Shown here: piece after piece, positions 1-7,943 of the stretch
Layout of the letters: each line of letters begins with the position of its first letter
Position numbering within the stretch: the first letter of the stretch is position 1
Assembly: GCA_963695105.1 (NCBI GenBank)
Contig: CAVOGC010000034.1
Location: 6,886-70,885, forward strand
Source: Competibacter sp963695105
GTDB lineage: Bacteria; Pseudomonadota; Gammaproteobacteria; Competibacterales; Competibacteraceae
Direction: 5' to 3'
DNA: 64,000 nt
Notes under the pieces: generated by a model
The model's database searches: none
What the model was told of the DNA's origin: nothing
Seen by the model: the letters and a program-made list of their open reading frames with translations, nothing else
Translations under genes and position numbers: made by a program

Positions 1-472
1 TCGGCCCCTTAACCTTGATGCTGTAGTAGTAAACCAGCAGCAACACCGAGATCGACATGCCGAACGTCGAATTAATATCGGTGGAGGGAACGACCCGCAA
101 GTAGGGAATACCCAATAAGCCAGCGATGGCCGGCAGCAAGTCAACCGGCACCAGATCCATGCTGTTCCACAGGAACACCCAGACGAAGATGGTCAGCGCC
201 AGCGGGGCGATCACCGGGTTGCGACCATGGAACGAATCCTTGACCTGAGTATCGACGAACTCGACCATGATTTCGCAGAAATTCTGCAATGGCCCCGGCA
301 CGTCGCTGGTAGCGGATTTCGCGGCTTTCATGAACAGCCACAGAAACAGCGCTCCCAGGCTGGCCGAAAAAAACAGGGTATCGATGTGAACCGCCCAAAA
401 TCCTTCGCCAACCTTGAGATTGGTCAAATGGTGGACGATGTATCCCGTTGCGGAATGACCACTTTCGCTCAT
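1..472 (-). CDS. atpB: ATP synthase F0 subunit a (partial, runs off left edge)
   Basis: N-terminal 157 codons of the membrane subunit that forms the proton half-channels of F1F0-ATP synthase. The frame opens MSESGHSATGYIVHHLTNLK, then has a first hydrophobic helix around residues 28-48, the PGPLQNFCEIMVEFV segment and the WVFLWNSMDLVP helix typical of subunit a. The C-terminal half with the essential arginine lies outside the window. The start codon overlaps the atpI stop as ATGA (469-472), the usual coupling at the head of an atp operon. Identification is firm; the gene was read directly from the reverse strand because the window edge truncates it. Confidence 0.95.
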   Translation of the reverse strand, partial: MSESGHSATGYIVHHLTNLKVGEGFWAVHIDTLFFSASLGALFLWLFMKAAKSATSDVPGPLQNFCEIMVEFVDTQVKDSFHGRNPVIAPLALTIFVWVFLWNSMDLVPVDLLPAIAGLLGIPYLRVVPSTDINSTFGMSISVLLLVYYYSIKVKGP

Positions 473-858
473 AGCGTCCTCACCGAAGCGTCGTATGTGA
501 AGGGTAATGCCAGCCAGTACGCCATCAGCGCCGCCATGTATGCCAGCAGGAGCGGAAGGGGTGAAACATCGAACCAGAGCAGAGCGACGCTCAGCAGAAT
601 AACCGTCAGCAGCATCTTGACGACTTCGCCCACATAGAACGCCCGGGCAATCTTAGCGGCGGGTGAGCCAATACGGACCGAAAAGACCGTGCTGGCGAAA
701 TACAGGGTGGCAACAGTGCTGATGCCGCCTCCGACCAACGCGGAGTAAGCGGCCTGAAGGCTGTTGAAGGCAAGGGAAACAACAGCGACCAACAGCGTGA
801 CGAGCAGTTGGATGATAATAATTTTCCGCGTGACCTGTTTTGCGCCCATGGTTCGCAT
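469..858 (-). CDS. atpI: ATP synthase assembly protein I
   Basis: 129-residue membrane protein with about four hydrophobic segments, starting MRTMGAKQVTRKIIIIQLLV. AtpI precedes atpB in most bacterial atp operons and helps assemble the c-ring. Length and position immediately before atpB (4-bp ATGA overlap) fit the family. The 197 bases between parB and this start are AT-rich on the upstream side and probably hold the atp operon promoter, but no convincing -35/-10 pair could be fixed. A start at Met4 is equally possible. Confidence 0.88.
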   Translation of the reverse strand: MRTMGAKQVTRKIIIIQLLVTLLVAVVSLAFNSLQAAYSALVGGGISTVATLYFASTVFSVRIGSPAAKIARAFYVGEVVKMLLTVILLSVALLWFDVSPLPLLLAYMAALMAYWLALPFTYDASVRTL

Positions 859-1055
859 TGGTTCTAATTATCTGGACACCGCAGTGCGCCGGGCATCTTT
901 AATAATTTAGTTATAATCTGTTTTGATTATGAATTTTTTCCTCCACGCAACGCCGAAGCCTTCTCGGCATCCGCTGCCCCGGCCTTTTCACGGCGGCGTA
1001 GAGTGCCACGAATTATAGGGAATTTGCCGTATCGGGGTCAACGAAAATTACCACA

Positions 1056-1925
1056 TTATTTGACGCGGGTAATGATGCCATCCAACTCGTCCAACGAGTT
1101 GTAGTGAATCACCACGCGCCCCCTGCCAGAGGCGCCGTGCCGCAACTGCACTCGTGCGCCCAGTCGCTCCGACAAACTGTCCTGCAACCGGCGGAGATCG
1201 GGATCGGACGGCTTCGCCGGTGGAGACGGCGCGGCGGCGGATTGCCGCAAGCGGCGCGCCAGATCCTCGGTCTCCCGCGCCGACAGCCCGCGCAGCAACA
1301 CTTGATGGGCGGCCTCCCGCTGCAGAGGGGGCGACAGCGGCAGCAGCGCGCGAGCATGCCCCATGTCCAGCTTGCGATCCCGCACCAACTGCTGCACTTC
1401 CTCGGTTAATTCCAGCAACCGCAGCAGGTTGCTGACCGCCGCCCGCGACCGCCCCACCGCTTCGGCGGCCTGCTGGTGGGTCAGCGCGAATTCCGCGACC
1501 AAGCGCTGGAGGGCAGTGGCCTCCTCCAGGGGATTGAGATCCTCGCGCTGGATGTTCTCGATCAGGGCCATGGCGATGGCCGCCTGATCCGGCACTTCGC
1601 GGATTACGGCCGGCACCTCGCGTAAGCCGGCCAGTTGCGCCGCTCGCCAGCGCCGCTCGCCGGCGATCAGTTCGTAGCGGTCCTCTCCCAGCGGTCGCAC
1701 CAGCAGCGGCTGCACCACCCCTTGGGCACGGATGGATTCGGCCAGATCGTGCAAGGTGTCCTCGCGCAGGTCCAGCCGAGGCTGATAGCGGCCCCGGCAG
1801 ATTCGCTCGACCGGCAGTTGCCGCAGAGTTTCGGCCGGCGGCGGATCGGGCGCCGCCTCGCCGCGCGCCGCCGCGCCCAGCAGGACATCCAGACCTCGGC
1901 CCAGGCCACCTTTCCTTTTAATCAT
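1056..1925 (-). CDS. parB: Chromosome-partitioning protein ParB
   Basis: 289 residues. The N-terminal ParB/Srx nuclease-like fold carries the GERRWRA motif at residues 89-95, which in this family is the CTP-binding arginine patch. A central helix-turn-helix (QQAAEAVGRSRAAVSNLLRL) binds parS, and a C-terminal dimerisation segment follows. ParB spreads from parS sites and works with ParA to segregate the origin region. It overlaps parA by ATGA (1922-1925), so the two are translationally coupled. No canonical parS palindrome was noticed in this window. Confidence 0.95.
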   Translation of the reverse strand: MIKRKGGLGRGLDVLLGAAARGEAAPDPPPAETLRQLPVERICRGRYQPRLDLREDTLHDLAESIRAQGVVQPLLVRPLGEDRYELIAGERRWRAAQLAGLREVPAVIREVPDQAAIAMALIENIQREDLNPLEEATALQRLVAEFALTHQQAAEAVGRSRAAVSNLLRLLELTEEVQQLVRDRKLDMGHARALLPLSPPLQREAAHQVLLRGLSARETEDLARRLRQSAAAPSPPAKPSDPDLRRLQDSLSERLGARVQLRHGASGRGRVVIHYNSLDELDGIITRVK

Positions 1926-2722
1926 GCGCCCGCCTCCTTCATTGCGGGAGCGACGGGCCGCCGCAGCCGTTTTCGTAATTCTCGCGCCAGATCCCGGTAG
2001 CTTTGCGCGCCGCGCGAATTGTTGTCGTAATGGATGATCGGCAAGCCGTAGCTGGGGGCTTCGGCCAAGCGCACGTTGCGGGGAACCAGCGTCTCGAACA
2101 CCGCTTCGCCGAAATGCGCGACGATCTGGGCGGAAACATCGTTGGCCAGCCGATTGCGCGGGTCGAACATGGTCCGGACCAATCCTTCAATCCGCAAGCC
2201 GGGATTGGTGGAGCGGCGTACTTTCTCAATCGTGTCGAGCAGCGCCGACAACCCCTCCAGCGCGTAGTACTCGCACTGAACGGGGATAATGACCGACTGG
2301 GCGGCGGTCAAGGCGTTGACGGTCAGCATGCTCAGCGACGGCGGGCAGTCGATCAGAATCACATCGAAGTTCCATGCCACTGGGGCAAGAGCGTCGCGCA
2401 AGCGGTTCGGGGCGTTATCCGTTTTCAACAGGTTGACCTCGGCGGCGGTCAGGTCGCCGTTGGCCGGCAGCAGTTGCATCTGGGCTTTTTCGATCCACTG
2501 CAAGGCTTCGGTCAGGGTGGCTTCGCCCAGCAGCACGTCGTAGCTGGTGGCGGCGACGGCGTGCTTGTCCACCCCGCAACCCATGGTGGCGTTACCCTGT
2601 GGGTCGAGATCGACCAGCAATACGCCTTGCCGCAGCGCCGCCAGACAGGCGGCCAGATTGACGGCGGTGGTCGTTTTGCCGACCCCGCCCTTTTGATTGG
2701 TAATAGCGATGATGGTGGCCAT
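1922..2722 (-). CDS. parA: Chromosome-partitioning ATPase ParA
   Basis: 266 residues, a deviant-Walker-A ATPase: KGGVGKTT at residues 11-18, the switch segment LLVDLDPQGNATMG, and the Walker-B-like VILIDCPPSL. It binds DNA non-specifically in the ATP state and moves ParB-parS complexes. The short N-terminus without a helix-turn-helix marks it as the chromosomal (type Ib/Soj) form rather than a plasmid ParA. It lies 13 bases downstream of rsmG, in the usual rsmG-parA-parB order found near gammaproteobacterial origins. Confidence 0.95.
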   Translation of the reverse strand: MATIIAITNQKGGVGKTTTAVNLAACLAALRQGVLLVDLDPQGNATMGCGVDKHAVAATSYDVLLGEATLTEALQWIEKAQMQLLPANGDLTAAEVNLLKTDNAPNRLRDALAPVAWNFDVILIDCPPSLSMLTVNALTAAQSVIIPVQCEYYALEGLSALLDTIEKVRRSTNPGLRIEGLVRTMFDPRNRLANDVSAQIVAHFGEAVFETLVPRNVRLAEAPSYGLPIIHYDNNSRGAQSYRDLARELRKRLRRPVAPAMKEAGA

Positions 2723-2735
2723 GAATGCAGCGAAC

Positions 2736-3377
2736 TCAATCTCGACGGGCGGGAGCGGGGGTCAGATGCACCAGATGGCGTTCGGCATCCAGGTCCGGGA
2801 CCCGCAGCGGGTAGACGCCGACCACACGATAATCGGGCGGCAGGCGGGCCAGCTCGTCGTCGGGGAAAACGCCTTTCATCGCCAACAACCGGCCCTCGGG
2901 CGCGCACAGCCGTCCGGCTTCCACCACCATCTCCGCCAGGGTGGCAAAGGCGCGCGACACCACGCTGTTCATTAATATGGCCGGTCGATAGTCCCCGATC
3001 CGGCTGCGCACCACGCTAACATTCGCCAGCTTCAGCTCGGCGGCGACCTGGTTCATGAATCGGGTACGCTTGCCGTTGCTGTCCAACAGGACAAACTCGC
3101 AGTCCGGCCGGGCGATCGCCAGCGGAATGCCCGGCAAGCCGGCGCCGCTGCCCACATCCAGCACTCGCGGGCCATCCAGCCAAGGCAAAATCGACAGGCT
3201 GTCCAGCACATGCCGAACCACCATCGCCTCCGGATCGCGCACGGCGGTGAGGTTGTAGGCGCGGTTCCAGCGCTCCAGCAGGCTCAGAAAAATCGCCAAC
3301 CGCGCGCCGGCGTCAGCCAGCAAACGCACCTCCAACCGTTCGCACCCCTCGATGATGGATTGTTCGATATTCATCAA
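2736..3377 (-). CDS. rsmG: 16S rRNA m7G527 methyltransferase RsmG (GidB)
   Basis: 213 residues; the SAM-binding glycine motif VLDVGSGAGLPG is at residues 72-83, followed by the acidic strand FVLLDSNGKR. It methylates G527 of 16S rRNA; loss gives low-level streptomycin resistance in other bacteria. In most relatives mnmG lies directly upstream; here the upstream side is the copper island, so synteny is broken at this point. Start is MMNIEQ; the second methionine three bases in is equally usable. Confidence 0.95.
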   Translation of the reverse strand: MMNIEQSIIEGCERLEVRLLADAGARLAIFLSLLERWNRAYNLTAVRDPEAMVVRHVLDSLSILPWLDGPRVLDVGSGAGLPGIPLAIARPDCEFVLLDSNGKRTRFMNQVAAELKLANVSVVRSRIGDYRPAILMNSVVSRAFATLAEMVVEAGRLCAPEGRLLAMKGVFPDDELARLPPDYRVVGVYPLRVPDLDAERHLVHLTPAPARRD

Positions 3378-3570
3378 CCGCCGCCGCCGCCCGCATGCCT
3401 GCCCGTTTTGAAGTTAGCGGCGCATTGTAACATGCCGGCCAACCATTACAGGGACCGACGCGCCGGTCAGCCCTATCCGCAACCTTCATCCTCGCTGCTC
3501 ACCCGCTGGACTGGTTTCGGTCGCTCCTGCCGGACCACAGTCCGCTTCATATCGCCAATTGAATGAAGTG

Positions 3571-3641
3571 TTCAATGATTGAATGCTTCGTTAACGCACG
3601 GCAATCTTTCCCACACATGGAATACAATCAATTAATTGATT
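3571..3641. promoter_or_regulatory. Candidate activator sites upstream of the copper operon
   Basis: Two dyads built on ATTGA half-sites lie upstream of the sigma-54 promoter. One is TTCAATGATTGAA at 3571-3583, with a further ATTGAA at 3559-3564. The other is a perfect 16-bp palindrome AATCAATTAATTGATT at 3626-3641. Bacterial enhancer-binding proteins of the NtrC type usually bind dyads 70-200 bp upstream of the start site; the first dyad is at about that distance, the second is unusually close. Assignment to the regulator at 9296-10666 is inference. Confidence 0.4.
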
Positions 3642-3659
3642 TATATGATAAATATAGAA

Positions 3660-3675
3660 TGGCACGCTTAGTGCT
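3660..3675 (+). promoter_or_regulatory. Sigma-54 (RpoN) promoter of the copper operon
   Basis: TGGCACG-CTTA-GTGCT matches the sigma-54 consensus TGGCACG-N4-TTGCW with one mismatch. The invariant GG (3661-3662) and GC (3673-3674) are at the required 12-base separation. It sits 44 bases before the first gene of the copper operon. The presence of a full NtrC-type activator gene (with GAFTGA) in the same island makes the match more believable than a chance hit. Confidence 0.6.
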
Positions 3676-3718
3676 GGATGGACTATTGATGCATACAGTC
3701 CACGAAAGGAGAGCAGCA

Positions 3719-4006
3719 ATGAAACCCGTCAATTCCACTCTTTTGCTTAGTACGTTTCTGATCCTGTCCATGCCGGCTCTGGCGGATGACGAAACCAAGC
3801 CCGGTTTCGACGATAAGGGCAGGGACCATGCCTCGCATGTGGAAGTCCACACGCACTTACATCCCGAAGTGCGCGACGCGCCCGCCAAACCGGAATCTTT
3901 CCAAAATAAAGACGTGGATCCAGTAAAGACAACGGAAGTCCACACGCACTTACATCCCGAAGTGCGCGACGCGCCCGCCAAGCCGGAGTCCTTTCAAAAG
4001 AAATAG
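3719..4006 (+). CDS. Small exported His-rich protein with duplicated metal-binding-like unit
   Basis: 95 residues; the start at 3719 is chosen because AAGGAGAGC precedes it and a signal peptide (MKPVNSTLLLSTFLILSMPALA) follows directly. The mature protein is two copies of a 31-residue unit whose core is EVHTHLHPEVRDAPAKPESF, each with an HxHxH cluster that could bind Cu or Zn. It is the first gene after the sigma-54 promoter and lies 70 bases before the cupredoxin gene. Not recognised as a named family; a periplasmic metal-binding role is inferred from composition and neighbours. Confidence 0.75.
   Translation: MKPVNSTLLLSTFLILSMPALADDETKPGFDDKGRDHASHVEVHTHLHPEVRDAPAKPESFQNKDVDPVKTTEVHTHLHPEVRDAPAKPESFQKK
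3841..3981 (+). repeat. In-gene tandem duplication, 93-bp period
   Basis: Bases 3841-3888 and 3934-3981 are identical over 48 bp, giving a 93-bp (31-codon) period. The segments after each copy are still similar with scattered substitutions. The duplication is in frame and doubles the HxHxH unit of the small exported protein. The high identity implies a recent event or gene conversion. Confidence 0.9.
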
Positions 4007-4076
4007 CATTCGCGATCAACGGCCTATCCGGCGCCACGCCTCGGCGCGGCTTCAAAACTCTCGAAGGATTTCCTGC

Positions 4077-4601
4077 ATGTCTTTATCGATCAAGGCTCTT
4101 GTTGTTGTCGCCACCTTATCTTTCTCCACCAGCGCCCTGACCGATGCGGGCCACGCGGATATCGGCAAGCCCGGCAAGACGCCCGCTGCTCAGCGTACAG
4201 TTGAAATCGTGCTGGGCGAGATGTACTTCAAGCCGGAAACCCTCAGCGTGAAAGCCGGCGAGACCGTGCGTTTTGTGCTGAAAAACGAAGGTCACCTGTT
4301 GCACGAATTCGCCATCGGCACGTCGGACATGCATGCCCATCACCGCGAGGAAATGGCGATGATGATGGAGCACGGCATGTTGACGCCGACTGGAATCAAC
4401 CCAGAACGGATGAACATGGATCATGGCCAGATGGGCATGGGTTCCATGAAGCACGACGACCCCAACAGTGTGCTGGTCGAACCCGGCAAAACCATGGAAC
4501 TGGTCTGGACCTTTCCCAAGTCCGGCGCGCTGCAAGTGGCCTGCAACATCCCCGGCCACAGCGAAGCCGGCATGGTCGGCCAGATCGCCATCGGCCGGTA
4601 G
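4077..4601 (+). CDS. Periplasmic cupredoxin-domain protein
   Basis: 174 residues with a signal peptide (cleaved near residue 22). A plastocyanin/azurin-like fold begins at VEIVLGEMYFKPETLSVKAG. Type-1 copper ligands are visible as the His in LLHEFAIGT and the Cys, His and Met in ACNIPGHSEAGM. Between them is a Met/His-rich insert (residues about 80-125, with runs such as MAMMMEHGM) that could bind additional Cu(I). It is 11 bases before the multicopper oxidase and probably delivers or buffers copper for it. Confidence 0.88.
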   Translation: MSLSIKALVVVATLSFSTSALTDAGHADIGKPGKTPAAQRTVEIVLGEMYFKPETLSVKAGETVRFVLKNEGHLLHEFAIGTSDMHAHHREEMAMMMEHGMLTPTGINPERMNMDHGQMGMGSMKHDDPNSVLVEPGKTMELVWTFPKSGALQVACNIPGHSEAGMVGQIAIGR

Positions 4602-4612
4602 AGGAACGCCGC

Positions 4613-6316
4613 ATGTCGCGCTATTGGTTCGCCGCCGCCGTCACCCTGTTGGCCGCCACCGCTCAGGCGGCCACCTATGACCTGACCATCGGTAAAACGC
4701 CAGTCAATTTTACTGGCCAGCCCCGCCAGGCCATCACCGTCAATGGCCAGTTGCCGGCGCCGCTGCTGCGCTTCCAGGAAGGCGAGGAAGTCGTGCTGAA
4801 CGTGACCAACGCGCTCGACACCGACAGTTCCTTACACTGGCACGGGTTTATCCTGCCCTACACCATGGACGGCGCACCGGGCTTTGGCTTCGCCGGCATC
4901 AAGCCGGGCGAGACCTTTACCTATCGCTTCAAGATCCAGCAGAGCGGCACCTACTGGTATCACAGCCACTCCGACTTGCAGGAACAAGCGGGATTGTATG
5001 GACCGATTGTCATCGAGCCCACCCGGCCCGAACCGTACAAATACGACCGCGACTACGTGATCATGCTGTCGGACTGGACCGATCAGGCGCCGCGCACGGT
5101 CATGAGCAAGCTGAAAAAGCAAAGCGACTATTACAATTACAGTCAGCAAACCGTGGCGGACTTCTTCCGCGAGGCCAACGCCAAGGGTTGGGACGCCGCT
5201 CTCCAGAATCGTCTCGACTGGGGCCAGATGCGGATGATGGCGACCGACATCGCCGATGTGGCTGGCTATACCTTTCTGGTCAATGGTCGGACATCGGAGC
5301 AGAACTGGAGCGGGCTGTTCAAACCTGGTGAGCGGGTGCGGCTGCGGTTGATCAACGGTTCGGCCATGTCGATTTTCGACGTGCGCATCCCCGGCCTGAA
5401 AATGACCGTGGTCCAGGCCGACGGCAATAACGTGACGCCGACCCCGGTGGACGAACTGCGCATCAGCGTGGCCGAAACCTATGACGTCATCGTCCAGCCC
5501 CAAGACGACCAAGCCTATACCCTGTTCGCCGAATCATTGGATCGGACGGGTTACGCCCGCGCCACCCTGGCCCCGCGCGAGGGCATGAGCGGCGAGATTC
5601 CCGCATTGCGCCCGCGCCCCTTGCTCACCATGGCCGACATGGCCGGACATGGCGGCATGGATCACGGCTCGATGGCTGGTATGGATCACGGCTCGATGGC
5701 CGGCATGGATACCGAACCCGTCGATCACTCGAAGATGGATCATTCGAAGATGAACCAAGCCCCGATGGCGGGCATGGATCATTCAAGCATGAACCCTGGC
5801 GGCGCGGCGAACGCGGAGCAAACCCCGGCCGACATGGTCAAGCCCAACCCGCGAAGCGGCTTGTATCCGAAGGCGGCGAATGATGGCAAGTTCCTGATCT
5901 ACAACGACCTGCGCGCGATGACTGCTTATCCTGATTACCGCGCGCCCGACCGCGAGATCGAGATCCGTCTGACCGGCAACATGGAACGCTACATCTGGAC
6001 GCTCAACGACGAGAAATTCGTTGACGCCGAACCCATCCGGCTCAAATACGGCGAGCGGGTGCGCTTCAAGCTGACCAACACCACCATGATGAACCATCCG
6101 ATTCACCTGCACGGCATGTGGATGCAGTTGGACATCGGCAAGGGCGCCTTCAACCCGCTCAAACATGTGGTCAACGTGATGCCCGGACAGACGGTTTATG
6201 TCGAAGTGCCGGTGGACGCCAAGGGCGAATGGCCGTTTCATTGCCATCTGCTTTATCACATGCATGCCGGCATGATGCGCAAGGTCATTGTCGATGACGG
6301 CGGCGCGAGTATCTGA
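4613..6316 (+). CDS. copA: CopA-type periplasmic multicopper oxidase
   Basis: 567 residues. Copper motifs are all present: LHWHGFILPYTMDGAPG, YWYHSHSDLQEQAGLYG, HPIHLHGMWMQL and FHCHLLYHMHAGM. These bind the type-1 and trinuclear type-2/3 sites used to oxidise Cu(I) to Cu(II). A Met/His-rich tract with repeated MDHGSMAG units spans residues about 340-400. The signal peptide (MSRYWFAAAVTLLAATAQA) lacks a twin-arginine motif, unusual because CopA-type oxidases are normally Tat substrates. RBS AGGAA lies just before the ATG. It lies between the cupredoxin gene and copB. Confidence 0.95.
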   Translation: MSRYWFAAAVTLLAATAQAATYDLTIGKTPVNFTGQPRQAITVNGQLPAPLLRFQEGEEVVLNVTNALDTDSSLHWHGFILPYTMDGAPGFGFAGIKPGETFTYRFKIQQSGTYWYHSHSDLQEQAGLYGPIVIEPTRPEPYKYDRDYVIMLSDWTDQAPRTVMSKLKKQSDYYNYSQQTVADFFREANAKGWDAALQNRLDWGQMRMMATDIADVAGYTFLVNGRTSEQNWSGLFKPGERVRLRLINGSAMSIFDVRIPGLKMTVVQADGNNVTPTPVDELRISVAETYDVIVQPQDDQAYTLFAESLDRTGYARATLAPREGMSGEIPALRPRPLLTMADMAGHGGMDHGSMAGMDHGSMAGMDTEPVDHSKMDHSKMNQAPMAGMDHSSMNPGGAANAEQTPADMVKPNPRSGLYPKAANDGKFLIYNDLRAMTAYPDYRAPDREIEIRLTGNMERYIWTLNDEKFVDAEPIRLKYGERVRFKLTNTTMMNHPIHLHGMWMQLDIGKGAFNPLKHVVNVMPGQTVYVEVPVDAKGEWPFHCHLLYHMHAGMMRKVIVDDGGASI

Positions 6317-6328
6317 TGGAGCAGAGAC

Positions 6329-7058
6329 ATGTCGAACCATAACCTATCGCGCCGCTGGCCGGCGCTGCTGCTGGCGGGCGCAATGGCGTCAGCCTTACTC
6401 ACCGTCAGGACCACTCATGCCGCCGAAGATGAAATCTACACCTTCTTTCGCGCTGAGGAACTCGGCTACCGCATCGGTGATGGAGACAGCTTCAATTGGG
6501 ACGCCGAAGGCTGGATCGGCGGCGATTACAACAAGCTTTGGTTCAAGACCGAGGGCGAGCGGGTCAACGGCAACGGGCTCGAAAACGCCGAAGTACAACT
6601 GCTGTACAGCCGTTTGATCGCGGATTTCTGGGATTTGCAAGCAGGTCTGCGCTACGACTTCAAACCGGAACCCGAACGCGGTTTCGCCGTGATCGGTGTG
6701 GAGGGGCTGGCCCCGTACTGGTTCGAGATCGACGCCAGCGCGTTTGTCAGCGACCAGGGCGATGTTTCCGCCCGGTTCAAAGCCGAGTACGACCTGCTGC
6801 TGACTCAGAAGCTGATCCTGTCGCCGCTGTTGGAGATGAACCTTGCGGCCAGCGGCGACGAAGAGCGCGGCGTCGGCTCCGGTCTAAACGATTTGGAGCT
6901 AAACCTGACCTCTGCGCTACGAGGTCGTCCGCGAATTCGCCCCCTACATTGGGGTGAGTTGGGAGCGGAAATACGGCCAAACCGCCGATTTCGCTCGCGC
7001 CGAGGGTGAGGCTATTGAGCGGACCGCTTTCATGGCGGGCGTTCGGTTCTGGTTTTGA
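6329..7058 (+). pseudogene. copB: Copper resistance protein B, one-base frameshift
   Basis: Outer-membrane beta-barrel protein of the cop system, partner of CopA. The open frame begins MSNHNLSRRWP with a signal peptide, matches CopB through GLNDLELNLT, then goes out of frame at about 6911. Removing T6911 restores LRYEVVREFAPYIGVSWERK and the C-terminal FMAGVRFWF with a stop at 7056-7058, which is the expected CopB ending. Without the correction the frame stops at 7009. Either a recent mutation or a sequencing error; the rest of the gene shows no decay. Confidence 0.85.
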
Positions 7059-7083
7059 TCACTTTGTTTAGGATTCATGAATC

Positions 7084-7941
7084 ATGCACAAACCGATTGC
7101 TGTATTAGCTGTTCTGCTCAGTTTCGGAACCATGAGCGCCCAAGCCGCCGAGCCCGCCGCTTTTGCCGAATTCATGAAGCAGGCCGGACACATCCACGGC
7201 ATCGCCGTGAATCCCAGCGAACCGTCGCAACTGTATCTGGCCACGCATCGGGGGCTGTATCTGGCCTCGCCCGATGGCAAAACCGTCCGGGTGTCCGATG
7301 TGAACCACGATTTTATGGGGTTCGCCGTGCATCCCATCGAACCAAACCGGCTCTTCGGCAGCGGCCATCCGGCCGGCGGCGGCAATCTGGGTTTTATCGC
7401 GTCCACCGACGGCGGGAAAACCTGGGAGCAATTGTCACCGGGCGTTAAAGGACCGGTGGATTTCCATGCCATGACGATCAGCAAGGCCGACCCCAAGGTG
7501 GTTTACGGACTGCACGGAGGCATCCAGATCAGCCGGGACGGCGGTCAAACCTGGGCGATGGCCGGTCCCGCGCCGGGTCGGGTCATCGATCTGGCCGCTT
7601 CGGCCACGGATGCGCGAACCCTGTACGCCGGGACGACCGAGGGCGTATTGGAAAGCAAGGACGAAGGCGGTTCGTGGCAACCGGCCTACCTGATTACCCG
7701 CCCGGTTTCCCTGGTTGAGACGGACAACGACGGCGCTTTATACGTCTTCATGGTCGGGGTCGGTTTCCTCAAGCACCAGGGTCATGACTGGACCCGTCTG
7801 GCCAGCGATTTTGGCGAGCGTTACTTCACGCATCTGGCGGTTGATCCCAACGACTCGAAGCGGCTGTACGCCACGACCAGCACCGGTGAATTGCTGGCCA
7901 GCACCGACGGCGGCCAACATTGGCAACCTTTCGGACGCTGA
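7084..7941 (+). CDS. Exported BNR/sialidase-repeat protein (F510_1955-like)
   Basis: 285 residues with a signal peptide (MHKPIAVLAVLLSFGTMSAQAA). The body has repeated Asp-box elements such as STDGGKTWEQL, SRDGGQTWAMA and STDGGQHWQPF, giving a beta-propeller. Similar small propeller proteins annotated as glycosyl hydrolases are often found with copper-resistance genes; no catalytic residues can be assigned. It is 25 bases after copB and is the last gene of the rightward run, ending 2 bases before the convergent kinase gene. Confidence 0.8.
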   Translation: MHKPIAVLAVLLSFGTMSAQAAEPAAFAEFMKQAGHIHGIAVNPSEPSQLYLATHRGLYLASPDGKTVRVSDVNHDFMGFAVHPIEPNRLFGSGHPAGGGNLGFIASTDGGKTWEQLSPGVKGPVDFHAMTISKADPKVVYGLHGGIQISRDGGQTWAMAGPAPGRVIDLAASATDARTLYAGTTEGVLESKDEGGSWQPAYLITRPVSLVETDNDGALYVFMVGVGFLKHQGHDWTRLASDFGERYFTHLAVDPNDSKRLYATTSTGELLASTDGGQHWQPFGR

Positions 7942-7943
7942 AT

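Noticed and set aside
2003..3019. 338-codon rightward frame over parA and rsmG
   Set aside because: Antisense shadow; no ribosome site or motif.
1..3377. parS site near parAB
   Set aside because: No TGTTTCACGTGAAACA-like palindrome was found on reading this block.
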